Assembly (NCBI GenBank): GCA_035307765.1
Contig: DATGHU010000034.1
Coordinates: 186,001-250,000 of the forward strand
Direction of reading: 5' to 3'
Source of the DNA: a bacterium
GTDB taxonomy: Bacteria > Sysuimicrobiota > Sysuimicrobiia > Sysuimicrobiales > Segetimicrobiaceae
Length of the DNA: 64,000 bases
A model generated the notes under the pieces. That model was not told the DNA's origin. It did no database searches and saw only the letters and a program-made list of their open reading frames with translations. Positions 53,556-62,954 of the stretch are shown here, in pieces. The position numbers were made by a program, and so were the translations under genes. How positions within the stretch are numbered: the stretch's first letter is position 1; the number at the start of each line of letters is the position of its first letter.

Positions 53556-54881
53556 ATGACAGCATTTTCCTCGCGACACATAGCTGGGATCGATGCGAAT
53601 CGCACTGTCAAAGATGAGTTGGCTGCCGCCATCGCCCGCAGGTCGGCAAGGCGCAGAATCTCGGTCACCGACCTAGTGAACCCGCGACAGACCTTCTTTA
53701 GCCGAACTCGGCCAGACATTGTCATCTCCGCAGACCGTAAACAGTTGATGATGGCAGGGACCGGGTTCCATGACTTATTCGGTCGCGCGGTCTCGACGGA
53801 AGAGTACGTCGAGCAGTTCGTTGAGTTTGAAGAGATCGTCGGCAAGATCGACGTCTTCGAGAGCGAGCCGATCGAGCTAAAGACCACCTCCTCAATCCCC
53901 ACAGAGGTGCTCACATCACGTCCGGGTCAGGTGGAGCAACTAGCGATGTACTGCGCGATGGTCGCCAGGCCCTTAGGGCACCTCCTGTATTATCGACGGT
54001 CTGAGTACGGGCGCGAGCCTCTCCTCAAGGCGTTCGACGTGGAAATGACGGATCGCGACCACATCGTGCGCGAGATGCTTCAGCGTCGCGACCTCCTGCG
54101 TGCCGCTCTCGACACCGGGGATCCCTGCCACCTCCTCCGCTGCGAGTGGTTTGGCCGGGACTGTACGTATGCGGACGTTTGCGGTTGCGTCACCGCGCAG
54201 CCGCTCACGCGCATGGTTTCGACCGGGACAGTCCGCATCGCAGAGAACACCGCACTGGCCGAGGTCCTCAAGGCTAAGATCCTGGCAGTGCCCCCGATAG
54301 GGCCGGCCGACAACTTCACGCTGAACGACCTGGTATTCCCGCGGAAAGCGGCCCTCCGGCGTGATGGCATCCCAGAGAGTGGGGAGCCAGATGCAGGCGA
54401 ACAAATGGAGTCGATGGAACGTCGTGGTTTCCTTGACGTGCTTGAGGACGCGGTGTGGCACGGAGTACCTGGGGCCTGCCGGACAACCAGGGTGCAGTTT
54501 GGGCCCATTCGCGGATCGCTGCTGCTTTACCGGGGGATCCCGACGTTGCTGCGCGCCACCAAACGCAGGGAGATGATCCCCCGAGACCGCCTCGCTGTCG
54601 ATGCCCCTTACTACACGGACCGACTCGCCTTCGAGTGCGCGATGGCGGGCAGTGAGAAGGGAAGGCTCATCATCTACTATTCTGCTCTGGAAGACAAGTT
54701 CATGGTGTACGACTTCTGGTTTCGAGATCTCGAAGGCATTCGGGCCGAGATGCGCAGGCGCCTCGATTTGCTCCAATCAGGCGCCCAACCAAATGAGCTT
54801 CCGCCCTGCGAGCCGGCCTGGATGAGCAGGCTCTGCAACTTTGGGCACAAATGTGCCTGTGCGGGGGTCCCGCGGCGGTGA
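53556..54881 (+). CDS. Cas4/RecB-like PD-(D/E)xK nuclease with cysteine clusters
   Basis: 441 residues. The N-terminal VTDLVNPRQTFFSRTRPDIV then LMMAGTGFHDLFGR is like Cas4/RecB entry. The nuclease core has GKIDVFESEPIELKTT (Asp about 99, Glu-Leu-Lys about 107-109), a PD-(D/E)xK layout. A cysteine cluster CEWFGRDCTYADVCGC (about 196-210) and CNFGHKCAC near the C-terminus may form an iron-sulfur or zinc site as in Cas4/AddB. The C-terminal 200 residues are unfamiliar. No Cas1/Cas2 or CRISPR repeat is near, so it is a stand-alone nuclease, perhaps in a defence set. Confidence 0.65.
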   Translation: MTAFSSRHIAGIDANRTVKDELAAAIARRSARRRISVTDLVNPRQTFFSRTRPDIVISADRKQLMMAGTGFHDLFGRAVSTEEYVEQFVEFEEIVGKIDVFESEPIELKTTSSIPTEVLTSRPGQVEQLAMYCAMVARPLGHLLYYRRSEYGREPLLKAFDVEMTDRDHIVREMLQRRDLLRAALDTGDPCHLLRCEWFGRDCTYADVCGCVTAQPLTRMVSTGTVRIAENTALAEVLKAKILAVPPIGPADNFTLNDLVFPRKAALRRDGIPESGEPDAGEQMESMERRGFLDVLEDAVWHGVPGACRTTRVQFGPIRGSLLLYRGIPTLLRATKRREMIPRDRLAVDAPYYTDRLAFECAMAGSEKGRLIIYYSALEDKFMVYDFWFRDLEGIRAEMRRRLDLLQSGAQPNELPPCEPAWMSRLCNFGHKCACAGVPRR

Positions 54882-55163
54882 TGCATCGACAAATACTCTG
54901 AAGAATCGCCAAAGCATGGAAGCGCAATAGAATCGCATGAAGCACGGTCGCCGGTGGCATGCCAGCACGGTAGGGCATGTCCTTTGGAATTCGCTTCATC
55001 AGATATGGTTGCCGGCCCGCGGCACCAAGAACAACCTAGACAAGTAATCGTTATCGCCGCCCGCTTCTGTGCTGCGCTGTCAATCTTAGTCGATCCTGAA
55101 GGAGGAGGAGCCACCCAGGAGAATGACCTTCGCAGAGTCCTTCGATGATCCGGAGCATCGACC

Positions 55164-55360
55164 ATGAGGATCGCCGGATTGTTCGCCGGCATAGGCGGGA
55201 TCGAGGTCGGCCTTGAGGGGGCGGGGCATTCGACGGAGTTCCTCTGCGATATCGACCCCTGCGCGCAAGCTGTTCTACGGCATCGTTTTCCCGGGGTGCC
55301 AGTCGAATCCGATATCCGCAAGATCCGTTGTCTCCCGAAGAACGTCGAGCTACTTACCGC
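55164..55360 (+). pseudogene. Truncated DNA cytosine methyltransferase (N-terminal fragment)
   Basis: Starts MRIAGLFAGIGGIEVGLEGAGH, the SAM-binding motif I of m5C methyltransferases, then FLCDIDPCAQAVLRHRFPGVPVESDIRKI (motifs II-III) and ELLTA. In the family an FPCQ motif with the catalytic cysteine would follow. Here the sequence changes at about 55355 into a proline-coding stretch that belongs to the dispersed repeat copy C. The enzyme is disrupted. Confidence 0.75.
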
Positions 55361-55376
55361 CGCCGCCCCTCCTCCC

Positions 55377-55655
55377 CCGCCCGACCCCTTCCCCCCGTGC
55401 ATCGCGACCCCACCGACTACATCGTAACGTAGCCGATGGCATGGCGACGTCCTTGGGCCCCGGCGAGACGCCCGTGTTGACGCCCGAGGAGCGGAATTTG
55501 CGAGCCGCCGCGCGGGGCGCCGGAGGGACGATGGAGGGGTGGAAGAAGCGCATCAGTGTTGATTAGGCACGGACGTTTGGCGAGTTGTAGGGCCACTCGA
55601 CGATGACCCGCTCTCTTGTTCGCACCCATCCCCGGAGAATGGTATCATTCGGGGA
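55377..55655. repeat. Dispersed repeat family, copy C, interrupting the methyltransferase gene
   Basis: The first 60 bp (CCCGACCCCTTCC...CGACCCCACCGA...GGCATGGCGACG) resemble the start of copy A (6590). Similarity then fades. A short frame ending at 55564 (PEERNLRAAARGAGG) is not recognised. Its position at the methyltransferase break suggests insertion or recombination. Confidence 0.45.
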
Positions 55656-56444
55656 ATGGACAAACCCGGGTTCCGCGACTTGAAAGCAGAAGCGTTGGCC
55701 GTCCGAGACGGGATGGCGAACGCGGTCGCGCGGTACGCTGTTGCGCTTGTGCCCGCGACCGGGCCGACGATCGGCAGCGGTGTCCTTGTGTCACACGGAA
55801 CGGATTTGTTTGTGGCTACCGCGGAGCATGTCGCCGACGCGCTCGACCTTGATGATATCCGCTGCATTCCCAAACCGCCCCAGCCTGTCAACATAATTGA
55901 GCATCGCGACGAACGGTATCGGCACCTGATACGTCCCGATCTTGCTGACACGGTTGCGTTCAGGCTGCCGGTGGCGAACGTACTCGCGGACGCGGCAGCG
56001 GACGTGGCACTCCTGCGTCTCAACGGGCACCCGGCCGAGTTCCGTAGCATGGAGTTCTACCCGCTCGAACGGGCGCGTTCAACCGAACTGCCGCACGATC
56101 GGGTGGTGGTCTGCGGGTTCCCGTTTGACCTGACCCTCGTGTTTCGTCCCACACGTCAGAGCGCGGTGTTCTCACGTACGCTCTGGGGTAAGTTGACGAC
56201 TACTGTCCGGGAAAACTTCGACCCTGACCGCCAGTTGCTCATTACGTACGAGGTCGATGAAGTGATGGACGGACACGGCATGAGCGGGGGAGGGGTATGG
56301 ATGCCCCCGCGACCAGGCACGGACCTTTGGAATCCCGACGATCAGATCCTCGTTGGCCTGCAGATCGGGTGCTTTGAAAAGACTGCAGGGCGACCGCTCG
56401 TCGCAACGCGAATTGAGCGGGTCAGGCGCCTGCTCGTTAAGTGA
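55656..56444 (+). CDS. Trypsin-like serine protease (cytoplasmic)
   Basis: 262 residues without a signal peptide. Triad positions: FVATAEHVADAL (His about 58), DVALLRLNG (Asp about 116) and MDGHGMSGGGVWM (Ser about 210, GxSGG-like). GSGVLVSHG opens the beta-barrel. Trypsin-like domains occur as effectors in several bacterial defence systems, but no sensor partner is visible here. The next gene is a convergent ankyrin protein. Confidence 0.7.
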   Translation: MDKPGFRDLKAEALAVRDGMANAVARYAVALVPATGPTIGSGVLVSHGTDLFVATAEHVADALDLDDIRCIPKPPQPVNIIEHRDERYRHLIRPDLADTVAFRLPVANVLADAAADVALLRLNGHPAEFRSMEFYPLERARSTELPHDRVVVCGFPFDLTLVFRPTRQSAVFSRTLWGKLTTTVRENFDPDRQLLITYEVDEVMDGHGMSGGGVWMPPRPGTDLWNPDDQILVGLQIGCFEKTAGRPLVATRIERVRRLLVK

Positions 56445-56458
56445 CTTTACGGCCGATG

Positions 56459-57880
56459 TCACGGTCGATTCGGCTGCATCCTCAGCTCCGGCAGGGGTGG
56501 CTTCCTCCCCTTGCCCCCGCTCCGGACGCGCGCCCAGTAACCCCTCGGCGGCACGGGCACATTGAGCAGGCGGCAGACCTTGCCGAGCCGCACGGCGGAG
56601 ACTACGTACGCCTTGGCCACGGTCAGCACGGGCTCTGACCAGACTTGCTCGTAGAGCACCTCACGGTCGTAGTCACGCAGCAGTTTCCTTATCGCGTTCG
56701 TCTGCTTCCCGTGCTCAGACTTTCTCTTCTCGCTTTCGGTGATGGGCTTCTTCTTCAGGCCCAGGGAAACGAGCCGCGCATGCACCTTCGGAGTTCGGAC
56801 GAGCTCCCGATAAGTTTCTGGCGCGCAGATCTCGGGCCGCTCGAGGCGATGCATGATCGTTTTCAGGTGATAATCGCCGACTTTCAACAGAGAGCGCCGT
56901 ATCCGCACGAGCCGCTCCGGATCCCTCTCTTCCCAGCGTACGCCGCACTTGAGGATCGCCTCGATTACGCCGGTGCCTCTATAGCCAGCGCCCGTGTTTG
57001 GAAAGCGATCCTCCAGCCACCAGAAGTGCCACGACAGGATTCGGGTCAGATCCCTGGGCGGCTGCACAGTCAGAAGGAACGCGACGATGGATTCGTACCT
57101 CGCACATTCGTACAGCTCGTCGAAGTCGTCACGGGCGGGATCGGGTCCGAGGCGCTTCAAGATGCCGAGATGCCCGGCGCGTGCAGCCTCCGTGATCGCT
57201 GACCAGCCAACGAAGCGCTCCTCGCCGTCTTCCGAGTCAGCATCCTCGGCGATGCCCAGGTTCAGATTAGGCGCCGGCGCGTGGGGATCGGCGCCGGCCC
57301 AGAGGCAGAGGGCGATGCCTCGTTCGTTCGCCTCCCTGACGTGGTAGCCGAGGGCGATATTCAGCTCCCGCTGGATTTTTGGGTTCTCGGCCCGATGGCG
57401 CTTGACGAATCCAAGTAGTGGGCGGTTCGAGGTGCCGTGACCGAGGATCGACGCCATCTCGTGGCCCTCCGTCAGATCATAGCCGGAGGCCCTGAAACGC
57501 TCATAGAGATCGGCATTGTAGGTGTTGAGCACCGTGTAGACGTCGACGCTCCTGAGATCTCCGCCCCACTCCAGGAGGAGGTCGAACAGGTCCCAGCGTC
57601 GGGACCGGAGCGCCAGGTCGAGCGGCGCGTACCGCTCGAGCTCGAGCCGGTAGCCATTCTGCAGGAGAAGGGTCGCGAGCGAATGCTGGCCGGTCTCGAG
57701 CACGATCTGCAGCGCCGTCTTCGGCCGGGCTCCCTTGGGGACGGCCTCTGACGTCAGCTGAAGCGGCTTCCCGTCAGCGATCCAGCGCTCGACGTCGTAG
57801 AAGCGGCCTTCGCGGCACAACTGGTGAAGGGGCCGGACATCCTCAGGGGAACACGCGAGAGGAAGGCTGACCTCTGGCAT
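56459..57880 (-). CDS. Ankyrin-repeat protein with C-terminal helix-turn-helix-like domain
   Basis: 473 residues. N-terminal repeats resemble ankyrins: RPLHQLCREGRFYDVERWI, TALQIVLETGQHSLATLLLQNG, APLDLALRSRRWDLFDLLLEWGG, and SAITEAARAGHLGILKRLG. The C-terminal 80 residues hold LYEQVWSEPVLTVAKAYVVSAVRLGKVCRLLNVPVPPRGYWARV, a domain seen in many mobile-element hypotheticals that may bind DNA. The middle is unique and Trp-rich. The stop is 14 bp beyond the protease stop (convergent). Function unknown; possibly a regulator or immune sensor. Confidence 0.6.
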   Translation of the reverse strand: MPEVSLPLACSPEDVRPLHQLCREGRFYDVERWIADGKPLQLTSEAVPKGARPKTALQIVLETGQHSLATLLLQNGYRLELERYAPLDLALRSRRWDLFDLLLEWGGDLRSVDVYTVLNTYNADLYERFRASGYDLTEGHEMASILGHGTSNRPLLGFVKRHRAENPKIQRELNIALGYHVREANERGIALCLWAGADPHAPAPNLNLGIAEDADSEDGEERFVGWSAITEAARAGHLGILKRLGPDPARDDFDELYECARYESIVAFLLTVQPPRDLTRILSWHFWWLEDRFPNTGAGYRGTGVIEAILKCGVRWEERDPERLVRIRRSLLKVGDYHLKTIMHRLERPEICAPETYRELVRTPKVHARLVSLGLKKKPITESEKRKSEHGKQTNAIRKLLRDYDREVLYEQVWSEPVLTVAKAYVVSAVRLGKVCRLLNVPVPPRGYWARVRSGGKGRKPPLPELRMQPNRP

Positions 57881-58067
57881 GGCGGGCCGGTTCTAGGCCG
57901 GCGACCGGTCACCCTCAGATCTAACCAACTTCGTCGCCTGCGAACACCTGACCCAGCTTGAACTGGGGGTTGCGCACCAGGAGAGCACGCGTCCGACGTT
58001 CGGGAACGCGTATGCTGATCTGATCAAGCGAAAGGGTGAGGAGCACGAGATTCGTATTCTGGACGGT

Positions 58068-61000
58068 TTGCGCGCCGAAGGGCACAAGATAGTCCATGCA
58101 GGCCTCGGTCAGGACCACGACTTCCAGGCGGCGGCCAAAGCGACAATCGAGGCAATCCACGCAGGCGCCAAGTATATCTACCAGGCCGTCTTCTTCGTTG
58201 ATGGTTGGCGCGGGGTCGCAGACTTCCTCGAGCGAGTCGAGCGGCCCTCTGTTCTCGGCGCGTGGAGCTATGTAGTCCTTGACACCAAGCTCGCCCGACA
58301 TCCGCGACCCGAGCACGCCCTTCAGCTCTGCTTCTATGCGCACTGTCTCAGGCGAATCCAGGAGCTCGAGCCCGAAATCGCGTACGTTGTCCTTGGCACC
58401 CGGGAGCGCATCCCAATCAGGCTTGCAAATATATTGGCCTATTACCGCCGGTTGCGGCGGCGCTTCGAGTTAGCAGCAGAAGGGCGCGCCCAAACCGCGC
58501 CCTATCCGTGCGAGCATTGCCCCCTGTGCGACTTCCGGCCGGTCTGTGAGGAACGCTGGAATCGTGAGGATCACCTTGTCCGCGTTGCTGGTATCCGTCA
58601 CGATCAGGTCGATCGACTCGTGACCGCCGGCATCACCACGTTGACCGCCCTGGCTGAGGCACGTTCGGGCATACGAATTCCGAAGATGGCCGCTCCGGCG
58701 TTAAAGGGCTTGCATGAGCAAGCCGCGCTGCAGCTTGAGCGTCAATGTTCGGGAAAGATCCAATATAGTGCGCTTCCGATCGAAGATGGTCGCGGTCTCG
58801 CGGTTCTCCCCCAGCGATCGAAGGGTGACATCGTCCTCGATCTTGAGGGACATCCCTTCTTTGAGCCCGCGCGGGGCCTGAATTTTCTCTTTGGTGTCCT
58901 CACGTTTGATGGCCTTGAACCGCATTACGATGTCTTCTGGGCGCACGACCGCGATGGCGAACGCCGGGTATTCGAAGGCTTCGTTGACCTCGTCCACACG
59001 CGGCTTGCCCTTTACCCCGATCTCCACGTGTATCACTTCGGCGCTTACGAGCCGACCGCGATCAAACGGCTGATGGGCGAGTACGCGACGCGTGAGACTG
59101 AAGTGGACGAACTGCTCCGACGCAAAACCTTTGTTGATCTCCATGCCGTCGTACGTCAAGCTCTGCGGGCAGGCGTTCCGAGTTACTCACTTAAGGAGCT
59201 TGAACTATTGTTCTCTTTCACGCCGTCCGCCGCAGTGCGTTCGGGCACGCAGGCGATTCTCCAATACGAGCAGTGGATCTCGACGAAGGACGACGCGTTT
59301 CTTGCCGGGATCGCCGCATACAACGAGGACGATTGTCGGGCGACCCACGCTCTCCTCGGCTGGCTCCACAGATTGCGCCCGGCTGACCTCCCGTGGCCTA
59401 CTATCCCGGCAGCACCGACTGTTACGGAAGAAGCGTCTGCGGCATTAGAGGCTCGCCAGCGCCTTCGCGAGGAGCTCTTGAGGGGTGCCGAGCCAGGCAC
59501 GCCTCGCTGGCTCACCGCCGAGCTCCTTGAGTACCATCGCCGCGAGGCGCGACCGGCTTGGTGGTGGTACTTCGAGCGGCTCGGCATGACGCCGGAGGAA
59601 TTGGTTGATGATTCTGAGTCGATCGGCTGTCTTGAATCCGATGCGAACATGCCGCCCAAACCGCGCAAGAGATCTGTCCTTCATATGCTCAGGTTTCCAC
59701 CTCAGGACCACAAGCTCCGACCCGGGCCGGCTGACGACCCGGCGACCGGGAAGAGCGCTGGCGAGATCCTGGAGATCGACGAGGCCACCGGGACACTCTG
59801 GCTCCTGCGCGGTCCGACGCTCGCGGGGGTGCCGCTTCCACGGGCTCTCATCGCCACGGGCCCCTATGATGATCGTCAGCAACGTGAGGCCGTGCTTCGG
59901 TTTGCTGAATCGATCAGAGATGGTGACAATCGCTATCCGGCGCTCCAGGCGATTCTGGGTCGAGAGCGCCCTCGGACTCGTGGGCTAGCTTCGGGTGATC
60001 GAATCCAAACGACCGATTTGGCTCGCATGGAGCACCTCGCACTCAGCCTCGACGACAGCTACCTTTTCTTGCAGGGACCGCCAGGGACGGGCAAAACAAG
60101 GACCGGAGCTCGTCTCATCGTGCACCTATTGGTCCACGGACGGCGGGTGGGAGTTACTTCCCAAACTCACAAGGCAATCTACAACCTGCTTCATGAAGTC
60201 GAGGCTGTCGCACACGAAAAGGGCTTCAGCTTCCGCGGTCTCAAGAAGTCGACTGCCGGCAATCCGGAGTCGAAGTACGAAGGCGAGTTCATCAAGAGCG
60301 AATCGGACGCATCGGCGGTCTTCTCCGCGTCCGATGTCCAGCTTCTCGCGGGTACAGGGTGGCTCTTTGCACGTGGCGACATTGATGGTCAGCTCGACTA
60401 TATCGTAATTGACGAGGCTGGCCAGATCTCGCTCGCCGACGCGATCGCCATAGGGACCTCATCCCGAAACATAATCCTGCTTGGCGACCCTCTTCAGCTT
60501 GCACAGGTAACCCAGGGTTCACACCCGTCGGGTAGCGGGGTATCGGTCCTCGAACACCTTCTCGGTGAGGTGGCCACGATCCCGGAAGACCGCGGCGTGT
60601 TCCTAGATCACAGTTTCAGGATGCACCCTGATGTGTGCGCATTCCTCTCAGAGATGGTCTACGCTGGCAGGCTCCACTCCGACCCCTGCGCGGCACGACG
60701 CGCGACCTCCTTCGGGACCGGCATCCGCTTCGTTGCTGTCGAACATCACGGAAATCGCTCTGCCTCGGACGAGGAGGTCGCACAGATCGCAGCCCGGATT
60801 CAAGAAATGCTTCGAGGTTCGTTCACCGATGCGAATGGAACGACCCGGCCGATCCGCGAAGACGACTTCATGGTCGTAGCGCCCTACAACGCTCAGGTAC
60901 GGTGCCTTCGAGCAGGTTTGCTAGCTGGTGTGCGCGTCGGCACCGTTGATAAGTTCCAAGGTCAGGAGGCCCCGATAGTCTTCTTTTCCATGGCGACCTC

Positions 61001-61205
61001 CAGCGGCGAGGATGTCCCGCGCAATCTTGCTTTCCTCTTCTCTCGCAACCGTTTGAACGTAGCAATCTCTCGGGCGCAGTGCCTCGCCGTTCTTGTCTGC
61101 TCGCCGCGGCTACTTGAAGCGCGCTGCCGGTCGATTGATGAGATGGAGCTTGTGAACGCACTGTGTCGGTTGGTTGAGTACGCTGACGGGAGGGCGCAGG
61201 GATAG
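58068..61205 (+). CDS. RecB-like nuclease (TM0106-type) fused to Dna2/Upf1-like SF1 helicase; 5' end uncertain
   Basis: 1045 residues from TTG 58068, but family-like N-terminal residues (DLTNFVACEHLTQLEL and GEEHEIRILDGL) are encoded in frame upstream from 57897, where no ATG, GTG or TTG exists. The only upstream ATG (57879) is followed five codons later by an in-frame TAG. Domains: RecB-like nuclease with VLGAWSYVVLDTKLARHP and a CEHCPLCDFRPVC cysteine motif (about 145-160), a middle RNase-H-like/3'-5' exonuclease-type segment (IVLDLEGHPFF), and an SF1B helicase with GPPGTGKT (about 671-678), DEAGQIS (about 781), VGTVDKFQGQEAPIVFFSMA and NRLNVAISRAQ. It probably processes DNA ends. Confidence 0.75.
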   Translation: MRAEGHKIVHAGLGQDHDFQAAAKATIEAIHAGAKYIYQAVFFVDGWRGVADFLERVERPSVLGAWSYVVLDTKLARHPRPEHALQLCFYAHCLRRIQELEPEIAYVVLGTRERIPIRLANILAYYRRLRRRFELAAEGRAQTAPYPCEHCPLCDFRPVCEERWNREDHLVRVAGIRHDQVDRLVTAGITTLTALAEARSGIRIPKMAAPALKGLHEQAALQLERQCSGKIQYSALPIEDGRGLAVLPQRSKGDIVLDLEGHPFFEPARGLNFLFGVLTFDGLEPHYDVFWAHDRDGERRVFEGFVDLVHTRLALYPDLHVYHFGAYEPTAIKRLMGEYATRETEVDELLRRKTFVDLHAVVRQALRAGVPSYSLKELELLFSFTPSAAVRSGTQAILQYEQWISTKDDAFLAGIAAYNEDDCRATHALLGWLHRLRPADLPWPTIPAAPTVTEEASAALEARQRLREELLRGAEPGTPRWLTAELLEYHRREARPAWWWYFERLGMTPEELVDDSESIGCLESDANMPPKPRKRSVLHMLRFPPQDHKLRPGPADDPATGKSAGEILEIDEATGTLWLLRGPTLAGVPLPRALIATGPYDDRQQREAVLRFAESIRDGDNRYPALQAILGRERPRTRGLASGDRIQTTDLARMEHLALSLDDSYLFLQGPPGTGKTRTGARLIVHLLVHGRRVGVTSQTHKAIYNLLHEVEAVAHEKGFSFRGLKKSTAGNPESKYEGEFIKSESDASAVFSASDVQLLAGTGWLFARGDIDGQLDYIVIDEAGQISLADAIAIGTSSRNIILLGDPLQLAQVTQGSHPSGSGVSVLEHLLGEVATIPEDRGVFLDHSFRMHPDVCAFLSEMVYAGRLHSDPCAARRATSFGTGIRFVAVEHHGNRSASDEEVAQIAARIQEMLRGSFTDANGTTRPIREDDFMVVAPYNAQVRCLRAGLLAGVRVGTVDKFQGQEAPIVFFSMATSSGEDVPRNLAFLFSRNRLNVAISRAQCLAVLVCSPRLLEARCRSIDEMELVNALCRLVEYADGRAQG

Positions 61206-61671
61206 ACAGCCGACGCCTCGGCCCGCGCCAACCCTAAGCTCCGCTCCCGGCCCTAAGAGGATCTTCGCGGGAACTCAGCCACCCGATGTGCCCAAGAATC
61301 AGCGCCCTGCCCTAAGATTGTCGAGGGGGCTGGCCCTCCGGAACTTTCGGCTCACGTCTAGTTTCGTAAGCTGAGCATAGCGGAGAGTCATAGCGAGGCT
61401 TTCGTGAGCACGATCATAACGTTCGGTGACGTCCACCATTTGCCGGGCCGCCAGTAACGCAGCGCAGATCTCTTCAACCAGTGGCAGGTTCGGGTAGGCG
61501 GCGCGAAGCCGAGCTTCGTCGGTTTCCCCACGCATCATTTCCGCCCACATCTCCGGGGACATATCCTTCCACCGTCCCGAGCGTCCGCCGTGTAGATAGC
61601 GGTCGGTCTCTCGAGTCTGCCGCTCGAGCTTCGGGGTGTCTGGTTGGTGCGGCGTCTGGGCATAAGCACGG
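61206..61671. other. No intact gene; minus-strand ORF fragment
   Basis: Minus strand, ATG 61562 to stop 61299, gives 87 residues (MSPEMWAEMMRGETDEARLRAAYP and further, ending HESLAMTLRYAQLTK). The last part resembles the C-terminal end of tyrosine recombinases (xxSLAMTxRYAxL), but no catalytic tyrosine is seen. The open frame continues upstream to about 61710 without a start. Probably a fused or broken mobile-element remnant. Confidence 0.3.
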
Positions 61672-61674
61672 GTG

Positions 61675-62772
61675 ATGAACAGAGCAAAGACCCTGCCTAA
61701 TCGCCTTCAGACGCCTTGGAGTGGGGAAATCCTCTCCGGGCGCATCAATCGTCTGATGCGCACAAACGTTATCTGGCACCCCATCTTCTCCCCAGAGTTC
61801 AATACTGACGATTGGGTTCTTATACCAGGGTGGCACTTCATGTGGGGGTGGACCTCTAATCGCCCCCACGCCCCGGGGGCCGCAAAATTCCACCCCGAAG
61901 ATTGGGGGACCGATACCCTCGCCGATTGGGTTCCCGTAAGAGTCCCGGTTCCACTCCACCGACTGAAGAAAACTCCCAGGCAGGTCTCCTGCTCCTTTGA
62001 GGACTTTCTCCGGAAATATCAGCCTGTGGGAATGCTGATCCTCAAGGAGTGGTTGCTCTACATGCGCCCTCACGTTGCCGATCTGTTCCAGCATCCAGAG
62101 GACTACTCAGAACTCGTCGTGTGGATAGCACTGTGCGGGCTGAAGTTCACCGTCGAGCAGGCAGAAGCAATCCGGGGGTTCCTCACGAACCGTGTCATCC
62201 AGAAACTGAAGTGGTCAAATCCGGAGAAACTCCGCAAGCACCTGGGGATCACCGTGCAGCGTGATAATACTTACAGGCATGTTCCTGCAACAGGTACCGA
62301 GATAGAGTCGGATCTCTACGATCACTTCGTCGCTGATGTCTTGAACGACGTCTATGTCGTTCGGACCAATTGTCTCGGCTATCTGTACAGCGCGGCCAGA
62401 AACTACCAGCTTAACCTCTACAAAAGAGCGAAGTCTCGTCCGGCCCTAGAAGGGGTGCCCCCTCCCTCGAATGCGGAAGGAGAGCGGTCGGAAGATGAGA
62501 CGGCCTTGGACAAACTGGCCACTGACCAGCAGAGGCAGAAGGCTGAGGCAGAGCGAGAGGCCGTGGAATCAAAACTCGACATGGACCGGCTGTTAGATCA
62601 AACGAACCTCACACCTCGCGAACGCGAACTTGCGGTCCTTCTGTGCCAGCCTTCTCAACTTACCCAGAAAGAGATCGCCCGGCGAATGCATGTTACGCCC
62701 GCAAGAATCAGCCAAATGATCAAGCAACTCGCCTCGAACCCGGTGCTCAAGCAAGCTTACGCCAGGCTTTAA
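61675..62772 (+). CDS. Regulator with sigma-region-4-like HTH, 365 aa
   Basis: The N-terminal half is unfamiliar and rich in Trp (GWHFMWGWTS, TDDWVLIPG). The middle resembles sigma region 2-like helices (SELVVWIALCG, LGYLYSAARNYQLNLYKR). The C-terminal 60 residues are a sigma-70 region-4 type HTH: LTPRERELAVLL, QLTQKEIARRMHVTPARISQMIKQL. A coiled region with charged Gln/Glu (ATDQQRQKAEAEREAVESKL) links them. It may be a phage/element sigma-like activator. An ATG at 61675 follows a GTG at 61672. The element end with a serine recombinase follows. Confidence 0.5.
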   Translation: MNRAKTLPNRLQTPWSGEILSGRINRLMRTNVIWHPIFSPEFNTDDWVLIPGWHFMWGWTSNRPHAPGAAKFHPEDWGTDTLADWVPVRVPVPLHRLKKTPRQVSCSFEDFLRKYQPVGMLILKEWLLYMRPHVADLFQHPEDYSELVVWIALCGLKFTVEQAEAIRGFLTNRVIQKLKWSNPEKLRKHLGITVQRDNTYRHVPATGTEIESDLYDHFVADVLNDVYVVRTNCLGYLYSAARNYQLNLYKRAKSRPALEGVPPPSNAEGERSEDETALDKLATDQQRQKAEAEREAVESKLDMDRLLDQTNLTPRERELAVLLCQPSQLTQKEIARRMHVTPARISQMIKQLASNPVLKQAYARL

Positions 62773-62954
62773 TCCAGCCCCCCCTTTCCTGGTCCCCTGA
62801 GGGTTTTAGCCGCCAGGATATTAACTTTCGCTTCCTCCCAGTTGTCTGTACACAGTAGAGGGCAATAAGACACCCTTTCCGTTCTGAGCCTTCCTGGACG
62901 GCTAGGCGGAGTCTGAACGTGGCAATCCAGTTCGTGACAAGAGGAGGAGCAGCG

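Noticed and set aside
53556-54881. A Cas4 gene of a CRISPR locus
   Set aside because: No Cas1, Cas2 or repeat-spacer array was found anywhere in the window.
61474-62094. A 206-codon minus-strand frame
   Set aside because: It is opposite to the sigma-like regulator, whose translation has an HTH.
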